Source: Phaseolus vulgaris (lineage: Eukaryota > Streptophyta > Magnoliopsida > Fabales > Fabaceae). From it: a stretch of 64,000 nt of DNA. Positions 1 through 13,079 of this stretch are shown here, one piece after another; the stretch's first letter is position 1, and every line of letters starts with the position of its first letter. Below the pieces are notes generated by a model. It was not told the DNA's origin, searched no databases, and saw nothing but the letters and a program-made list of their open reading frames with translations. The stretch spans positions 29,910,525 to 29,974,524 of the forward strand of contig NC_023758.2 in the NCBI RefSeq assembly GCF_000499845.2, written 5' to 3'. The position numbers and the translations under genes are program-made.

Positions 1-383
1 TGATGGCTTTGAGCTTGTCGAGACAACTCCAACTTGGATTCGAAGTTGGTGTGAGTAACTTCTTGGTTGGATGTTTGTTGGTGACATTGATGAAGATGAG
101 CATAAAGCTAGCTCCAATTGCCGCATTATTCTGCTATCTGCTTCTGAATGTTCGTTCCATTTCTGATTTCTTGCTTGGAATGCGTGCACGTAGCGCCGCA
201 CAACATGCAGATGACGAGGATACTGAATCTCACCACCAAGATACGGACGATACTCATGATGATGAAGAATTTGGTGGCTATATTGATGACCAATTGGATA
301 TTGATAAAGATGCTTTTATTCAGCAATTTTATTCAGTTCTTTTAGATCTCAAACTCAGTTCTTTTAGATCTCAAACTCAGTAA
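1..383 (+). CDS. Multi-spanning membrane protein of unknown function, copy 1 (3' part, cut by window edge)
   Basis: The frame is open from the window start; the first ATG is at base 3 and the stop is TAA at 381-383. The visible protein has two hydrophobic segments (about residues 17-33 and 37-52), a short basic stretch (MRARS) and then a strongly acidic D/E-rich tail. I do not recognise a named family. The same protein occurs twice more in this window (49.7 kb and 55.7 kb). By comparison with the 55.7 kb copy, roughly 110-120 N-terminal residues lie off the left edge. Bases 1-217 are identical to 49777-49993. The C-terminus is altered by a 22-bp tandem duplication (334-377). Whether it is expressed cannot be judged from this part alone. 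Confidence 0.6.
   Translation, partial: MALSLSRQLQLGFEVGVSNFLVGCLLVTLMKMSIKLAPIAALFCYLLLNVRSISDFLLGMRARSAAQHADDEDTESHHQDTDDTHDDEEFGGYIDDQLDIDKDAFIQQFYSVLLDLKLSSFRSQTQ
334..377 (+). repeat. 22-bp tandem duplication in the 3' end of copy 1
   Basis: Two perfect 22-bp units, 334-355 and 356-377, sit directly before the stop codon. Because 22 is not a multiple of three, the second unit is read in another frame (SVLLDLKL, then SSFRSQTQ). With only one unit the frame would end a few codons earlier at a TGA. Confidence 0.9.
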
Positions 384-1860
384 ATGAACTTTCTTTGACT
401 TTCATCAACCGAAAGTCGAACTCATTCACAGGATACTCACAAATTAATACACCTTAATAACAATCTCAACACGGTATTTTTTTTTCTGAAAATACTATGT
501 CTTGATTACACTTTCACATCATTCCATATCTTATATAACACATCAATACACAATTCAATCATATCATATTTTAAACTTTTTCTAAACAATCCAAACATAT
601 CTCAAAATTTACTAACTAAGTTCCAAATATATGTTATTTAAATCATTCATCATCTAAAATCAACAATCACTTCTCATCGAACATCTCCTTTTAAGTAATT
701 TAACAACTATACCATAATTTTAATTACAACAATGATACATACTTAATATACTTGTCATCCATGTCATATAACATACAAGAAAATAAAATAGTCATAAACT
801 GGACACAAAGTCATTGTTCCTGAAGAAAGGCGATCAAATAACAATCTAAAATACACTGAAAAACAGGTGAAAAAATTACAAAGCTACAAGAATGAGATGC
901 ATTTACAACCAAAACATTGGCTTTTGAATAAGATTGAAAGATGCAAGCTTGATCACTGTTGAACTAAGTTCAGTTTTTCAATATATATTAACTCAATCCA
1001 ATAATACAATTCAAATTATTCCCTATATTATGAAATAAATACATGGATAGAAATTTAAAGTGCTGCAATGTGATCAAATGACCCTAAAATCCACTTAGCT
1101 ATCACAAGGTCCACTATTCACCAAATAAAACAAGATTTTTTTTCCTCAAGTTTACATGTAAAGAAAATTCACAACTCTAACCAAAATTCTTATTCAGCTT
1201 TATTAGCACAAGATCCACATGTAATTGGTGTCATGAATGCAAAGGTTCATAAGGAAGCAAAATTGTAAACATATTCTCACATGAATTACATAAAGTGGTT
1301 CAACTTCAACCATTTCAATCAATATATATTACTTTACTCTTAAAAGAAATAATCATGCAAGCAAAAATTGGAGATGGTGACTTCGTCACTCTCATATACA
1401 GATCTTCTAACCTAGGGTTCTATTGAAAAGAATAAGAGTAGCTTCCTTTACTTGAACTTTAAGCAGATGCTCACTAAGAGCTCCAAATCTACCAAAAGCC
1501 TAAAGGTAATTAACCTGCACCACAAAGTCCTCATAAAAATCTAAAACTAGGACCCTAAGTTAACAAAATTAACCCTGAAGCTAAAAGAATCATATGCAAA
1601 GCATAAACCTAATAAGATCAAAATTAACTCAAAACAAAAAGGGTTCACTGCCAGGAGTCGGCAGACTCCGATCACCAAACTGATAAGCGAGGAGGTTAGA
1701 ATCTTAGAGAGAAGAGAGAGAAAATGAAAAAAGAGGAACAAAACTAAACTTACTCTATAAGAGATTCTGATCGGACAGTAGTCTGATCATCAAACTGATG
1801 AGTGAGGAGATCATAATTTTAGAGAGAATGGACAAAAAGGAAAAGGGAAACTTTTAGAGA
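384..1860. other. AT-rich intergenic stretch, no gene seen
   Basis: Low-GC sequence without long open frames, splice-like exon blocks or recognisable repeats. The 1547-1741 minus-strand frame shows no recognisable domain or coding bias. Confidence 0.6.
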
Positions 1861-1864
1861 AATA

Positions 1865-2880
1865 GTGGTTTTAGAATATATGGCCTTAAACGAGTGGGGG
1901 GTTGAATGGTTTAAGAGAGGTTTTTGAAAACTTTTCAATTTTTAACAAAATTCTTTGTGTGAATCCATAACAGAAATTTGGTTATCCAAGAATATAAGCA
2001 CTAAATCAGCAAAGCAACAAAAAAAAATCTGTTGTTTCTTCGAAACAATCAGTTGTTTATATCAGAAAAGCTTAAAACAAAATTTAAATGAATTTAGGGT
2101 AAGAGCTACATCCAGTCCCTAAAAAACTACTGGGTAATCCACTAAGTAATCAAACCAGATTACAACACACAAACCACTAAAGTAGTGACCTTAAACCCTT
2201 AAAGAAACACACTTCCTTTGGCGAATCACACACCAAGAGTATTGATCTTGACCACCTCAAGAGCACATCACACTTGTTTATAGAACAAACTGAAATCAAT
2301 ACAATTGTAATCCTATTCCACTCTCTTTGAAAACCCAAAGCTGAATGTTCAAATCTTGAAATCAACTTTTTCACAACTGAAAAACTCAAACATGTTTCTC
2401 TTCACTGTTTGAAAATATAAACAAACTATTTATATTTTCCAAAGATTGGTCAAAGCATTTAATGAAGGAGCGTATTCAATTGAAAATCATTTAAAGCACA
2501 TTCAACAACCAAAACAAAATTCTATTAGGATTTTCAACCGATTGTTTGGTTTGGCAGTTAAGTCAACCAAACTAAAACAAGTTTTCAACCTTTTCAAAAA
2601 CTCATAAGAGTAAAACAACCGGTTGATTCGACAAAAAAACAGGTTGTTTTTCACTTAGTTGGAAAAACACTTTATTTTTTAAAAGGTTTTAAATCACATC
2701 AGTTTTAGATTCAACAAAGGAGTGGATCACATCCTATTCTACCAAGATCCCTCCCAAAACACAACAACAACAACCTTGCATCAAACAAATAGGATTTGAA
2801 TTATTCAAAGCACTTGATCACTCTTGATCAACAAGTGGTTCTTTTAAAATAAAACCTGAATCACTGAATTTTCTATTTAT
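1865..2880. repeat. Probable transposable-element-derived non-coding segment
   Basis: The segment is less AT-rich than its flanks and has several near-copies of a CAACCGGTTGTTT-like motif on both strands (about 2010-2060, 2535-2550, 2618-2655). From general familiarity, such motifs occur in LTR or leader parts of legume retroelements; this is a memory-based impression. No terminal repeats or target duplications could be placed, so element type and ends are unknown. Confidence 0.3.
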
Positions 2881-3346
2881 ATGTCATTTTCATTTTAATA
2901 ATAAAATATTTAGGTATCATTTAAAATATATTACTTCTAATCTAAGGTTATTTTCTAAATCTTTACAATTTTTGCAAGTTAAAATTAACTTATATAAAAT
3001 TTATGACAGAATTTTTATAAATTAATTTTAACTTAAAAATAATTTCTTTTATTTTTTTTCATTAATGTTACGTATAAGCTTATGATATATTTAAGAGTCA
3101 ATTATCATTAACTTTCAGCTATTAAAATGGGTCTGATACAAATAATTGATTCATTTGAATAAATACAAATGCATGAGATAAATTTTCAAACAAATTCTAT
3201 CATAAAATTAAAAATTTGGCATACCCATTATACCAAAATATAACATGTCATTTAACTAAAATAATCCATTAACTTTTATACACTTTTATTCTGCATCGAT
3301 TTTAATTCTTAAAGACTATCACAAAATTGGGTTGACTTAGCAAGTT

Positions 3347-3429
3347 GTCTACTTGGCCGAGTGGTTAAGGCGTGTGCCTGCTAAAGTACTCGGGGTTTCT
3401 CCGCAAGAGTTCGATTCTCTCAGGATTCA
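3347..3429 (+). pseudogene. Degenerate tRNA-Ser (GCU)-like sequence
   Basis: A class II tRNA layout is visible: D-arm with TGGCCGAGTGG (A-box), anticodon region CTGCTAA giving GCU, a long variable arm that can pair (CGGGG with CTCCG) and a T-arm with GAGTTCGATTCTC (B-box). Two defects argue against function: the acceptor stem has three of seven positions unpaired (2, 3 and 5), and an extra A makes an eight-base anticodon loop. T-rich sequence follows, which could act as a Pol III terminator. Best read as a tRNA-Ser pseudogene; the internal promoter boxes look intact. Confidence 0.75.
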
Positions 3430-3435
3430 TTCTTT

Positions 3436-3519
3436 TATTTTTTATTTTTTATTTTTCCACTTTTATTTTTTATTTTTCCACTTTTATTTTTTATTTTTCC
3501 ACTTTTATTTTTTATTTTT
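3436..3519 (+). repeat. 21-bp T-rich minisatellite next to the tRNA-like sequence
   Basis: Three near-perfect 21-bp units, each beginning CCACTTTTATTTTTT, start at 3457, 3478 and 3499, with a partial unit upstream. They begin within ten bases of the end of the tRNA-like sequence. Confidence 0.85.
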
Positions 3520-3529
3520 CTATCTTTGG

Positions 3530-6500
3530 TTGGGTTTTGAACTTCGTTAAAGCTATGAAGAAAGAAATTTGCAGCAGAGGGCCCACAAGTGTGAGTTGTG
3601 AACTGGGGAAGGTTGAGTTGCATCCTCAGCCTGCACCAGACATCACCTCTCACTCAAATCCTTCTTGATATTTCATTTAAAAAAAATCATTAATATCATG
3701 CAATAATTGCTTTTAAAAGTTAGTTCAATTCCATTTTTCATATTCAATTTCAATAAAATAATCCCTCAATATATTCCTATTATTTTTGCACAATATTCTT
3801 ATTCTCTGAGACAAACCATTGGTTGCAACTGTGACTGTACTGTACAATTCACTTGCCCATCATCTGAACCACTCCTTCCTGGGATCTTCAACACAATGAA
3901 TGCATAAGCCACCAACAAAATTACGCAAAGTCTGAATTATTATTTTTTATTCTTAGTTAAGTAGTCATTCAAAGTAATATTTATTAATATTCTGATGTAA
4001 TATCAGCAAATAACGTTTTAATAAAGTTTACAAATATAAAAAAAATATATAATTTATCTATCATAAAATAAATACTAAAGATCAAAACTAATAATTTTAA
4101 TTACATCCATACGTTTTATACGACTGGAAAAACTGTTTCAATTTTTACAGATAAAAACTAAAAAATCATAAGTATCAAAATGAAAACTTACTCAGAAATT
4201 ATAAAATATATTTAAATCTTATAATAGAAAATTTACACAACTAATCAATTAAACGTAGTTTTGAAATAGTTATAAAAATTCATAAAAGTTTACTGTAAAG
4301 GATAATTTATTTTAATTCAGATTTGAAAAGGGCAAAGTGGGGAAGTGAATAATCTATCTGGAATAGCATTTGGTTTCTCCCAATGGACACACATTAAGCA
4401 TTGGTCATTAAGTGTCTTTCAATTCTGCTTACCAAGTCTCTTTGAGCAAGTGGCAAGCTAGGGCTAATGTTGAAGTAGATGGCATTTATGTTGGATGGAT
4501 ATTATTATTGTTATTTTCCAAAGTCCACATTGTGAATTCATTGCAACTACCTATATATTGAATAGGTGTAATTAACTAGTCACATACAACTCATTGAAAA
4601 TGAAGCTAGTTATTAAAGGGATTAAGTTGTTGTAGATTGTAATTAATGAGTTTAAGAGTGTGTTTAAAGAAATTTTATGATTTTTAATTTAATTTTTTCA
4701 TATTATTTTGATTTTCATTCAAGTATTTTATAAATTCGTACTACCATTAATATTTTATTTATTAATATAAATACATGTAAGGTTATTAAACCAGTAGTTT
4801 CATTCATCAACTTTTCGAGTTTAAGTGTCTAGTAGTGATTCACTAGTTAACTTGTGAGTAAATTTATTTTTTGGCAAACTCGGATTGGACTTGGACAGAC
4901 TTGATGAATTTGGTGCAAACTTGCGGGTTGGAGGCTGAGTTAACGAGTTATGGAAAAAAATGGCCAAAATGACGTTTGTTTCGTTTAATGTTAGGATTTA
5001 AGACTCCTTTTCATATTGGATTTGCGAACTCGTGAGTATATATCGTGCATTGCGTTTCACTTGATCGTTGTCATCTTGTCTCGCCATCATTGAACTAATG
5101 TTGTTGATTTATTTTGATTGATTTTATCTGAGGAATATTCCAAACAGAGGTGATGTGATATTGAAATTGAAAACATACAGATGAAGAAAACTTGTAAATA
5201 AGTACAAGGTTTTGTTAGAGAAAGTCCAACGTCCATAATTTTGATTAAGTGTTTAAATACAATAAAGCATAAAACATGGTCATGCATCGATTGTAAGACG
5301 AATGGTTCATTCAATAACAGATCATGAAAGACACAAATGTTTCGTCTGTCAGATGATACAACATTGTGCAATCTTACTTTACATCTGATAAGACATCAAT
5401 ATGTTTAGACTATTTAAGAATAGTTTAAGCTAACATCGTATTTGTCAAATATATATACACTTATTACATGTAACAGGAAATTCTTTCCGTTGCCAAAGAG
5501 ATATATTCAAGCACAAGTCACATAAATTGATCCATTGGATATAGAACAAACATTGTTTTTTTAACAACAACATGACCCAAACGTTATTCAAATTTGATCC
5601 AATTATCTGCTTAGTACGATGTGCACTTTTATCATATTTTGGTACAAAAGGTTATGCTACCTAGGAAGATAAGTACTATCAATTACCTAAGAGATATAAA
5701 GAAGAAAAAACATTTAAATTTGTATGGAGTTCATTTAATGCACAATCCACTATCAAGTTGCTAGAGAAATAAATGACATTCAAGTGAGTTGAAGCTACTC
5801 AATGCCCTAAAAGGATTTGCAACAACTACATTTTTCTAAAGCTTATGTAAAGTTACCTTTCAAGAAGAAGAACAAGAGATAGCATGTTACACTATGGTGA
5901 AAGCTACTTAGATTTTTTGTGACTTAAAAAACATCATAAAGAATACTATGGGTGTTCATATGACAAATTAGGAAATAGTTCTTAAACATTGTAATTTTCA
6001 AAAGACGTAATCCTTCCATAGTAGACAAAACCAAATGATTTGTTGATCATACCTCACGTCATGCTTCATGTTAGTCAAGAGTCGTTGTTTGGGAAAGAGT
6101 ATAAACCCTAAAAGTTTTGTAGTTTTATTAGTGTGAAGATACCTCTTCATTAATTTATTATGCTTAGATATTTAAATGATTATATTGAAATTATTGAATG
6201 TTAAACTTAACTTGAACTTATATGATTTGTTCTAAAATATATTTTAATTTCGTTATTATTACCTGTGGTTGAGTAACCATTTGTCTTCGTTTTAAAATAT
6301 TTTAATTTAACTTAATAACGACAGAATGAAATTAACTCCTTGAAAAAAAAAATTGTCCTTTAAGTTACCTTAACTCGCTCAATAATGTAAGATTAATGAA
6401 AATTTTCTTTTTAATGTTTTCCTTTTCTTAATTTCTCATGATTGGTTTCAACTTGATTTATTGAAGTTAAAATATATTATATGAATATTGTATTTGGTTG

Positions 6501-7307
6501 TATGTGGTGTTTGACAATATATGATAATGATGTCTTGTGAATTATGTGAATTTCATTTAATATTAAGATAGTGGAAATAATTATATTTGAACACTGAAAA
6601 TAATTTGGATACATTGAATTGACACGTGTATATAAAATTGGTGGATTGATGTATAAATGCACATGATGAGATAAGTCACATATATACTTATTCGAATAGT
6701 ATGCTAAATAAGTTTGCAATTTGTAATATTAAGTATATTAACTCATTATTTAAAGTAGATACTCTTATTTCATTATTGATCTAAAACATATATATTAAAA
6801 CATCAATTGGTGAGATATTGAAGGAAGTTATTGTATCACTTTTATAGTTATATGTGCAACGATTTTGCTCTAATTTACGAAGTTGAATTTTCCACATAAA
6901 AAGAAATTTAGAATGAGTCACATGCTAATCTTGGGGAAATATGTTTGATATGATTATTCGAAAATACAAGTTACCTTAATATCATATAAAATACAATTGA
7001 ATATTCTTATAGTTTTGGATCACTTTCTTTAATTAAGAATATGATGTGATGTAGATTGTGATTATGAAAGTAAATTTTTTATATAATAATTTATGATAAC
7101 TTATAACAAAAATAAAAAAGATGTTAACCATGCAAGTTATTTTAGTCTTATTTTATTATAATGACTAATGTGATCATATTTAATAAAAATATATAGTTTT
7201 TGTTTATCAGCAAATAAAAAAATAATTGTCTTAATAACAATTCTAAAAGAATTTTAAAAAAAATTATATTTAAGTCATTCTCTTTATAATAAATTATATA
7301 TAATTTC

Positions 7308-7346
<39 letters not shown>

Positions 7347-7815
7347 CAAAATAAAGTGCTATATATTTAATCAGATTTAAGGTAGTATATGTTTGATTTA
7401 AGATTTAAAATAAAAGAAAAATATTAATATTAGTTTATTTGAAAGCTCTTTTTACGTGTTTTTTAATTCATTTTATTTATCAAGAATATAAAATTACATT
7501 TCATATAACTTGCTTCTAAGAAAAAGAAAACGCCAAGAAAATCTAAGTCAATAGTTATTACTTACGTAACAATTGTTTCTAAGAATATAAGTGACATATG
7601 ATTACAAGCTGTTAAACTGGATATAACATGTTTGAAAATGAAATAAGATAATCTCAAAATTAATCAGCACTTTTAACACGTGTACGTGGTGATCTAATGC
7701 AAATTTTTTCGTTTTTAATTTGATCCATAACGGAACAGGTTGAGTTTGGTCAGAGTAATATAAATTACATTTTTTTAAACAAAAGAAAATAATCTTTATC
7801 TTTTTCAACGAAATT
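3530..7815. other. AT-rich intergenic stretch, no gene seen
   Basis: No convincing coding frame. Two less AT-rich islands (3540-3660 and 4320-4450) have no recognisable product. An (AT)n microsatellite lies at about 7312-7343. Confidence 0.55.
7312..7343. repeat. (AT)n microsatellite
   Basis: Uninterrupted AT dinucleotide run. Confidence 0.95.
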
Positions 7816-7825
7816 ATAAAAATAA

Positions 7826-8260
7826 TTATTAAATAAAAATTAATTTTAAAAAACAAAAATAAATAATTATTATATTAATTAAATTAAATACTATCTTAGA
7901 TAATAAAAAAATATTAATATCTAAAATAGTTTTTATTATTAATAAAAAATTATAAATAATTTTTAAATTAATATTTAAATTAGTTAATAAATTTTTAATT
8001 ATTAATATTTTAATTTAAAATAAGTTTTTTAAAAATTAATAGAGATTAATTTAAAATATAAAATAGTTATTAACTAAAATTTAGATAATTAATTATTAGA
8101 TATCAATTTAAAAACTATTTTATAATTTTTTATTAATAATATAAATTAATATTTAAATAATTTTATTAATTTATAAAATAATCTTTAATTTAGTCAATAT
8201 AATAAATAATTATTTTAATATTAATTTTTAATTAATTTTTAGAAATAACTAAATTCAACT
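7826..8260. mobile_element. Eroded relative of the 42977-43335 hairpin MITE
   Basis: Both arms of the MITE can be followed in degraded form. The left arm contains AAATTAATTTT...AACAAAAATAAATAATTATTATA. The right arm contains TTTAATTTAGTCAATATAAT followed by AAATAATTATTTT, matching TCTAATTTAGTCACTATAGC and AACTAATTATTTT in the intact copy. The terminal CACTACAAG bases are not recognisable. Most differences are losses of G/C to A/T. Confidence 0.45.
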
Positions 8261-8261
8261 C

Positions 8262-8855
8262 TATTTTAATACTAAATCAAACCTTCCAATGAATTGGTCA
8301 CCATTGTTGACTTTAAATGGTCAACTACAAAATTAAATGTATTAGCCAAGTGTTAATTCAAGAGTAATTGAGTTTTGTCTTTCTTTAAAAAAATATCTCG
8401 CAAACCAAATTACGTTATTAACCTTTCGGGTAGCGGTGACTTTCTGGGTTATAATTGAAAAGTAAACATGAATATATGACTCTTAATTTTTTATTCTTAA
8501 ATTTTTGGACCAAGACATTAAGCTTTTATTCGTAAATATTTGGACTAATACATATACAATTTTTTATTCAACATTAGGTAATAAAATGAGAATATTAGTT
8601 TTTATTTTTTGTGAGTATGAGTGAACTTGATACTAAAGAACGTTTGGAAAAAAAATTCTTATAAAAAATGAAATATTTTAAAATTTTATAAGTTAAAAAA
8701 AAATAAAAAATAATACTAAAGAGCTCCAAAAAATTAATTAATCTAGTTTTAACTTAGTAAAAAGATATTGTATTTTTAATAACATTCTAGAATTCGTTAA
8801 AATCATTGTCAAAATGATCCTAAGATAAATAATATTTAATAAAGAAGAAGTAAAC
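8262..8855. other. AT-rich intergenic stretch, no gene seen
   Basis: No coding frame, terminal repeat or structured RNA recognised. Confidence 0.55.
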
Positions 8856-8857
8856 GA

Positions 8858-9165
8858 AAAACCGTGTTGAAAAAATGTAACTAATACATTTCAAATGTTT
8901 TTCTGTTAAGCATTTCTAATAAATTAAAATTAAAATTAATAAATATTTATTAACTCTCCATATATTAATAATTTTGCATGCTTTTATTTAATAAATAAAA
9001 CAAGTATACTAAACGTGAAAACCGTTTTGAAAATAAACGTAATCAATATATTTCATACGTTTTTGTTAAAAATCTCTAGTGAATTAAAAGTAATAAATAT
9101 TTGTCAACTCTCCATATATTTTTTATTTTATTTTTTTAGGTTTTTATTTAATAAATAAAGTCCTC
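8858..9165. repeat. Diverged tandem duplication, about 160-bp period
   Basis: Two copies share the start AAACCGTNTTGAAAA, an internal AACTCTCCATATATT and the end TTTTATTTAATAAATAAA. The first starts near 8858 and the second near 9018. Confidence 0.7.
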
Positions 9166-9259
9166 TACAATAAAAAGCTCAAGTAATTATCAGTGAAAAT
9201 AAGCTAACTAGCAATAATACAAAACACAGGAAACAATGATAATAAATTATGAGAAGTGT

Positions 9260-9600
9260 AATCCATTTGTCAATGACATTTTTGTAATAAATATAATATT
9301 TATTATGCCAGTTGAAATTAGAACCAATAATAAGTATCTATTATATGTATAAAATCATCATAATAGGTTATTTATTATTTATTATGTGAGTTCTAGTTCT
9401 ATTTCTCATGAAATGTTACAGTGACATTTTTATAAGAAACTTAAAATTTATTATGTTAGTTCTACTATGTTTATTTACGGTAGAACTATAATAATAAGTG
9501 ATTTACTATGTCAATTTTAATTATTTTATTTGTAATTAACATAGGTAGAACTATAATAATAGGTGATTTACTATGTCAATTTTTTAATTGCAATTAACAT
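9260..9600. repeat. Cluster of short direct repeats, including a 65-bp period pair
   Basis: TAGAACTATAATAATA..GTGATTTACTATGTCAATTTT occurs at 9481 and again at 9546. A looser pair (GTGACATTTTTATAAG and ATGACATTTTTGTAAT) lies upstream. It may be a decayed MITE; no termini found. Confidence 0.55.
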
Positions 9601-11785
9601 ATATTTTCTATGTAAATTTTTATACTCACTCTTCTCTCTTTTCTCTTCACTATCATTAAAATCTTTATCATTATTTTGAAATCCTACTTTAGAATTCTCG
9701 TCGCTCTTCTCAATTGTAGTAAAAATCTTAAGGTTTTATTTAAATGAGTTTAATCTATTTAAAAATTTATAGTCTAAATTTATTTTGTTACTTTCATAAA
9801 TTTTTCAAGTTAGATTGTAAATTTTCAAAGATTTAACTAAGCATGTGTGAACATTTTTTTATTATTAAAAACTTATAGAAAAGAAAAATATAAAAGTTGA
9901 TTTTTTACAAATTAAAATTAATTTATACATAAAATACAAAACAATGGTACAAAACATTATAGCTTATGTCATTGATGTATGATATTATTGCGTTGGAGAG
10001 TAGTTATTAGGTTGAATTTTTTGGAGGTGTTGCTTGTTTTGCTTGAACACGTTTATTGCAAGGCAATTTTTTTTGTTCTTCAGATTTTGACAATAGTTTT
10101 CCTCAGATGAAATTCAGTTTACCATCGAAAAAAATTATGCATCAAATTTGTAAATTTTTTCATATAATTTTTCTATTTTTTTTCTATTTTTTACTTATAT
10201 ATATATATATATTTTTTTTTTACTTATATAACTTATAGAAAAAAATAATTCTTTCCATTTTTATCTACTAAGAATTCTTATAAAAGGGTACATCTCTAAT
10301 ATATAATATATTTTCTTTTCGTTGAAGGTAAGGTAGTATCAACGTTTATGTGATTTTTTCCCCCGTAAAATATGTTGTTACGATGAATTTCGAATTAAAC
10401 CAATATCAATGTTTGTTCTCAAAATTATCGAATAATGAAGACAATCATTTTGAGTATATTGTATGAATATAAAAGTGAAAAAAAAATATATGAATGAATT
10501 TAGTTGTACTATTATTTAAATAGTGTTTTTTTAATGAAATAAACATATTTATGCTTTTTTAATTAAAATTAAGTTTTTTTTTTTTACTTTTTAGACTGTA
10601 AATTTATAGTAATTTTTTTAATTACATAATTTTAAAGATATTTATTTTAAGTTTAATCAAACTGACACATTAATTCATAGATGACCAGTATTGAAGAGCA
10701 TCAAATTGCAACCAATTGACTAGTAAAAGGATTGAAAAATTTGATTTTACTATTCTTTATTTAAAATTTGTCATGTTTTTATTTTATTTTTTTCATTTGA
10801 CACTTTCTAATTTTGAATGTCCTCCTAAAATGCTGAATTATTTTTCTTCAAATTTTATAAATCTATAAATTTTTGAATCTTTAATTGACACCAAATAAGT
10901 TCATTAAAATCTAAAATATCAAATAATAATAATAAAAATCTTACAAGAAAGCAAAAAGTAGAAATATTCCTACAATTTTTAAAAATTTACAATATTTTAA
11001 TATTAAAATAGTATTTTAAAATATCAATCTAATAAAATCCTCCTAGTTAAAATTAAGATAATATACAAAAGAATGTGAAATTTAAATATTATATATATAT
11101 ATATATGTGTATAATGTTGAAATTATTAATTCCCAACATAAAGATATTGTGGAATAAAAATGAAACTTTTATATATATATATATATATATATGTGCAATT
11201 TAAGCTTAACTTATCTTCTAGGTTTAATTATATTTTTTCCTTATTATTTATTTATTAACCTCTATTAATAAATTTTTTGAATTAAGTCTTTCAATTTTAA
11301 AATTTAGTTGATGTAATTTCAATCAAGTATCTCAAATTTTAAAAATATATTAATAATAATATACTTTTGTTTATAAGCAGAAATTGACGTTATTAATTTA
11401 TAAATTGTTGCATTGCGTTTATTATAGATAATGTTGTATGTAAATTAAAATTATAAATATTTTTTTTTATTTTTTTCTACTAAATGAAAAGTGATCACAT
11501 AATTGTATTTTTAAAATTTGTTTTTTTTTTATCAGTAATAAGATAAAACAAAAAATAGACTAGAAAGTAATTAAGTCTGTTGCTTAATTTAGCTTTTACA
11601 AGATAAAAGTTACAATAATCCAATAAAATAAAACAAATAATACAATACATGAACCAGATGTTTTCCCTAATGTTTTCCCTAATAACACATTTTGCCAAAA
11701 AAGGTTTCCCAGGATGTTTTCCCATTATTTATACAGCATTCTTTACGAATTGTGAATTAAAAAAAACAACTCAACTTCTTTCCCT
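9601..11785. other. AT-rich intergenic stretch, no gene seen
   Basis: Only short AT dinucleotide runs (about 10198, 11088 and 11170) and A/T homopolymers. No coding or structured RNA signal. Confidence 0.55.
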
Positions 11786-11789
11786 AAAA

Positions 11790-12068
11790 AAATTATTAAA
11801 TAAAAATTAATTTTAAAAATAAATAACTATTATATTTACTAAATTAAATACTATTTTTAAGAATAAAAAACTTTTGACTTTTAAATTAATTTTTATTATT
11901 AATAAATAATTTCTAAGTTAATATCTAATTAATTATTAACTTTAAAATCTAATAACTAATTACTAATTTTTTTATTAATAATAAAAAATATTGTATATAT
12001 AATAATTTATTTTAATTTATAAAATAATATCTAATTTAGTCAATATAATAAATAATTATTTTTTTATC
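11790..12068. mobile_element. Second eroded relative of the hairpin MITE
   Basis: It contains ACTATTATATTTACTAAATT on the left and ATCTAATTTAGTCAATATAA followed by TAAATAATTATTTTT on the right, parallel to both arms of the 42977-43335 element. The middle is strongly diverged and termini are not recognisable. Confidence 0.45.
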
Positions 12069-12069
12069 T

Positions 12070-12790
12070 CTAAAATTGATATTTATTTAATAATTTTATA
12101 GTAGTATTTTTTTAGAAAAATATAAAAGTAAATAAATATAAAGATTAATTCTAAACAAAAAAATTAAATGAATTGAAATTCTGGATAAAACTACTTTATT
12201 ATCTTAATTATATAATATTTAACTTTTGCAAGATTAAAAAAGGTAAATTAATTAATTATATATATTTTTTAAATAATGGTGTTGACTCGCCTATTTTGAA
12301 AATTTTGTAATAATGGGATGGAATAAGTGAAAATTTTAACTATACTTATATCAAATATAAAATATATATTCATCTCGGTATATCAATAGATATAAAACTT
12401 GGATTTTTTTCGGGAAATAACGGATGTGAAGTAATAAAAAATAAATCACAATGGATAGATTGCTGAATAGAATAACAAATGAACTGTAATTTAAAAGATA
12501 AATGATACTTTCCCTAATTATATATAATTTTTATGTAATTGATTTAGATGTAAATGATATAAGAAAATATTAAAATAATAATATTAAAAATTGTAATTTA
12601 ATTATATAAAAAAATAGGATTCTCAATATATCATTATCAATTTACTTCCTGGATAATTGTTGATTGAAAAGAAAGATATTTATAGCATACAATTATTATG
12701 GGAAAAAGTGGTGATATAGAAATGAATTATGAAAAGATAATTTTGGATGAAAAATATAATTATTTATTTATTTGATAATTAATTAGTAAG
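12070..12790. other. AT-rich intergenic stretch upstream of the carrier gene
   Basis: No coding frame or repeat recognised before base composition rises near 12790. Confidence 0.5.
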
Positions 12791-12799
12791 TATAGAGTG

Positions 12800-13020
12800 G
12801 AGCCCACAATGATGAAGCGTAGGTGTTGTGATGAGTCGAGAAAGAGGGAAGGGAAGGAGGGTTCCTATAACCGCGTGAATTAAGTAGGAAACGTTGGCAA
12901 AAGCGACCATAAGTTGATGCGCCCGTAATCGCGTTTAGAAACTAGATTACGTCCTCCCAACAAATAGAAATAGTCCTACATTACACACACGCGCCCACAT
13001 GAGACGCTAGGACTATAAAT
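12800..13020 (+). promoter_or_regulatory. Promoter region of the dicarboxylate carrier gene
   Basis: A TATA box, CTATAAAT, lies at 13013-13020, so a start near 13045 is expected. Upstream there are several CGCG-core motifs, unusual in this AT-rich window: CCGCGT at 12871-12876, CGCGTT near 12930 and ACGCGCC at 12989-12995. CCGCGT-type boxes are known CAMTA (calmodulin-binding activator) sites in rapidly stress-induced plant genes. That this gene is so regulated is inference. Confidence 0.6.
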
Positions 13021-13079
13021 TCCCCTTCCCATTCCTTCCTTTTTTCCCACACCAAAACCAAGACAAAACGTCCCAGCAT

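Noticed and set aside
3353..3668. Overlapping 60-100 codon frames around the tRNA-like sequence
   Set aside because: They are produced by the T-rich 21-bp minisatellite and the tRNA-like sequence, not by a protein gene.
5870..6150. Possible decayed retroelement coding region
   Set aside because: Short open pieces were read in all plus frames but no ordered family motifs could be recognised.
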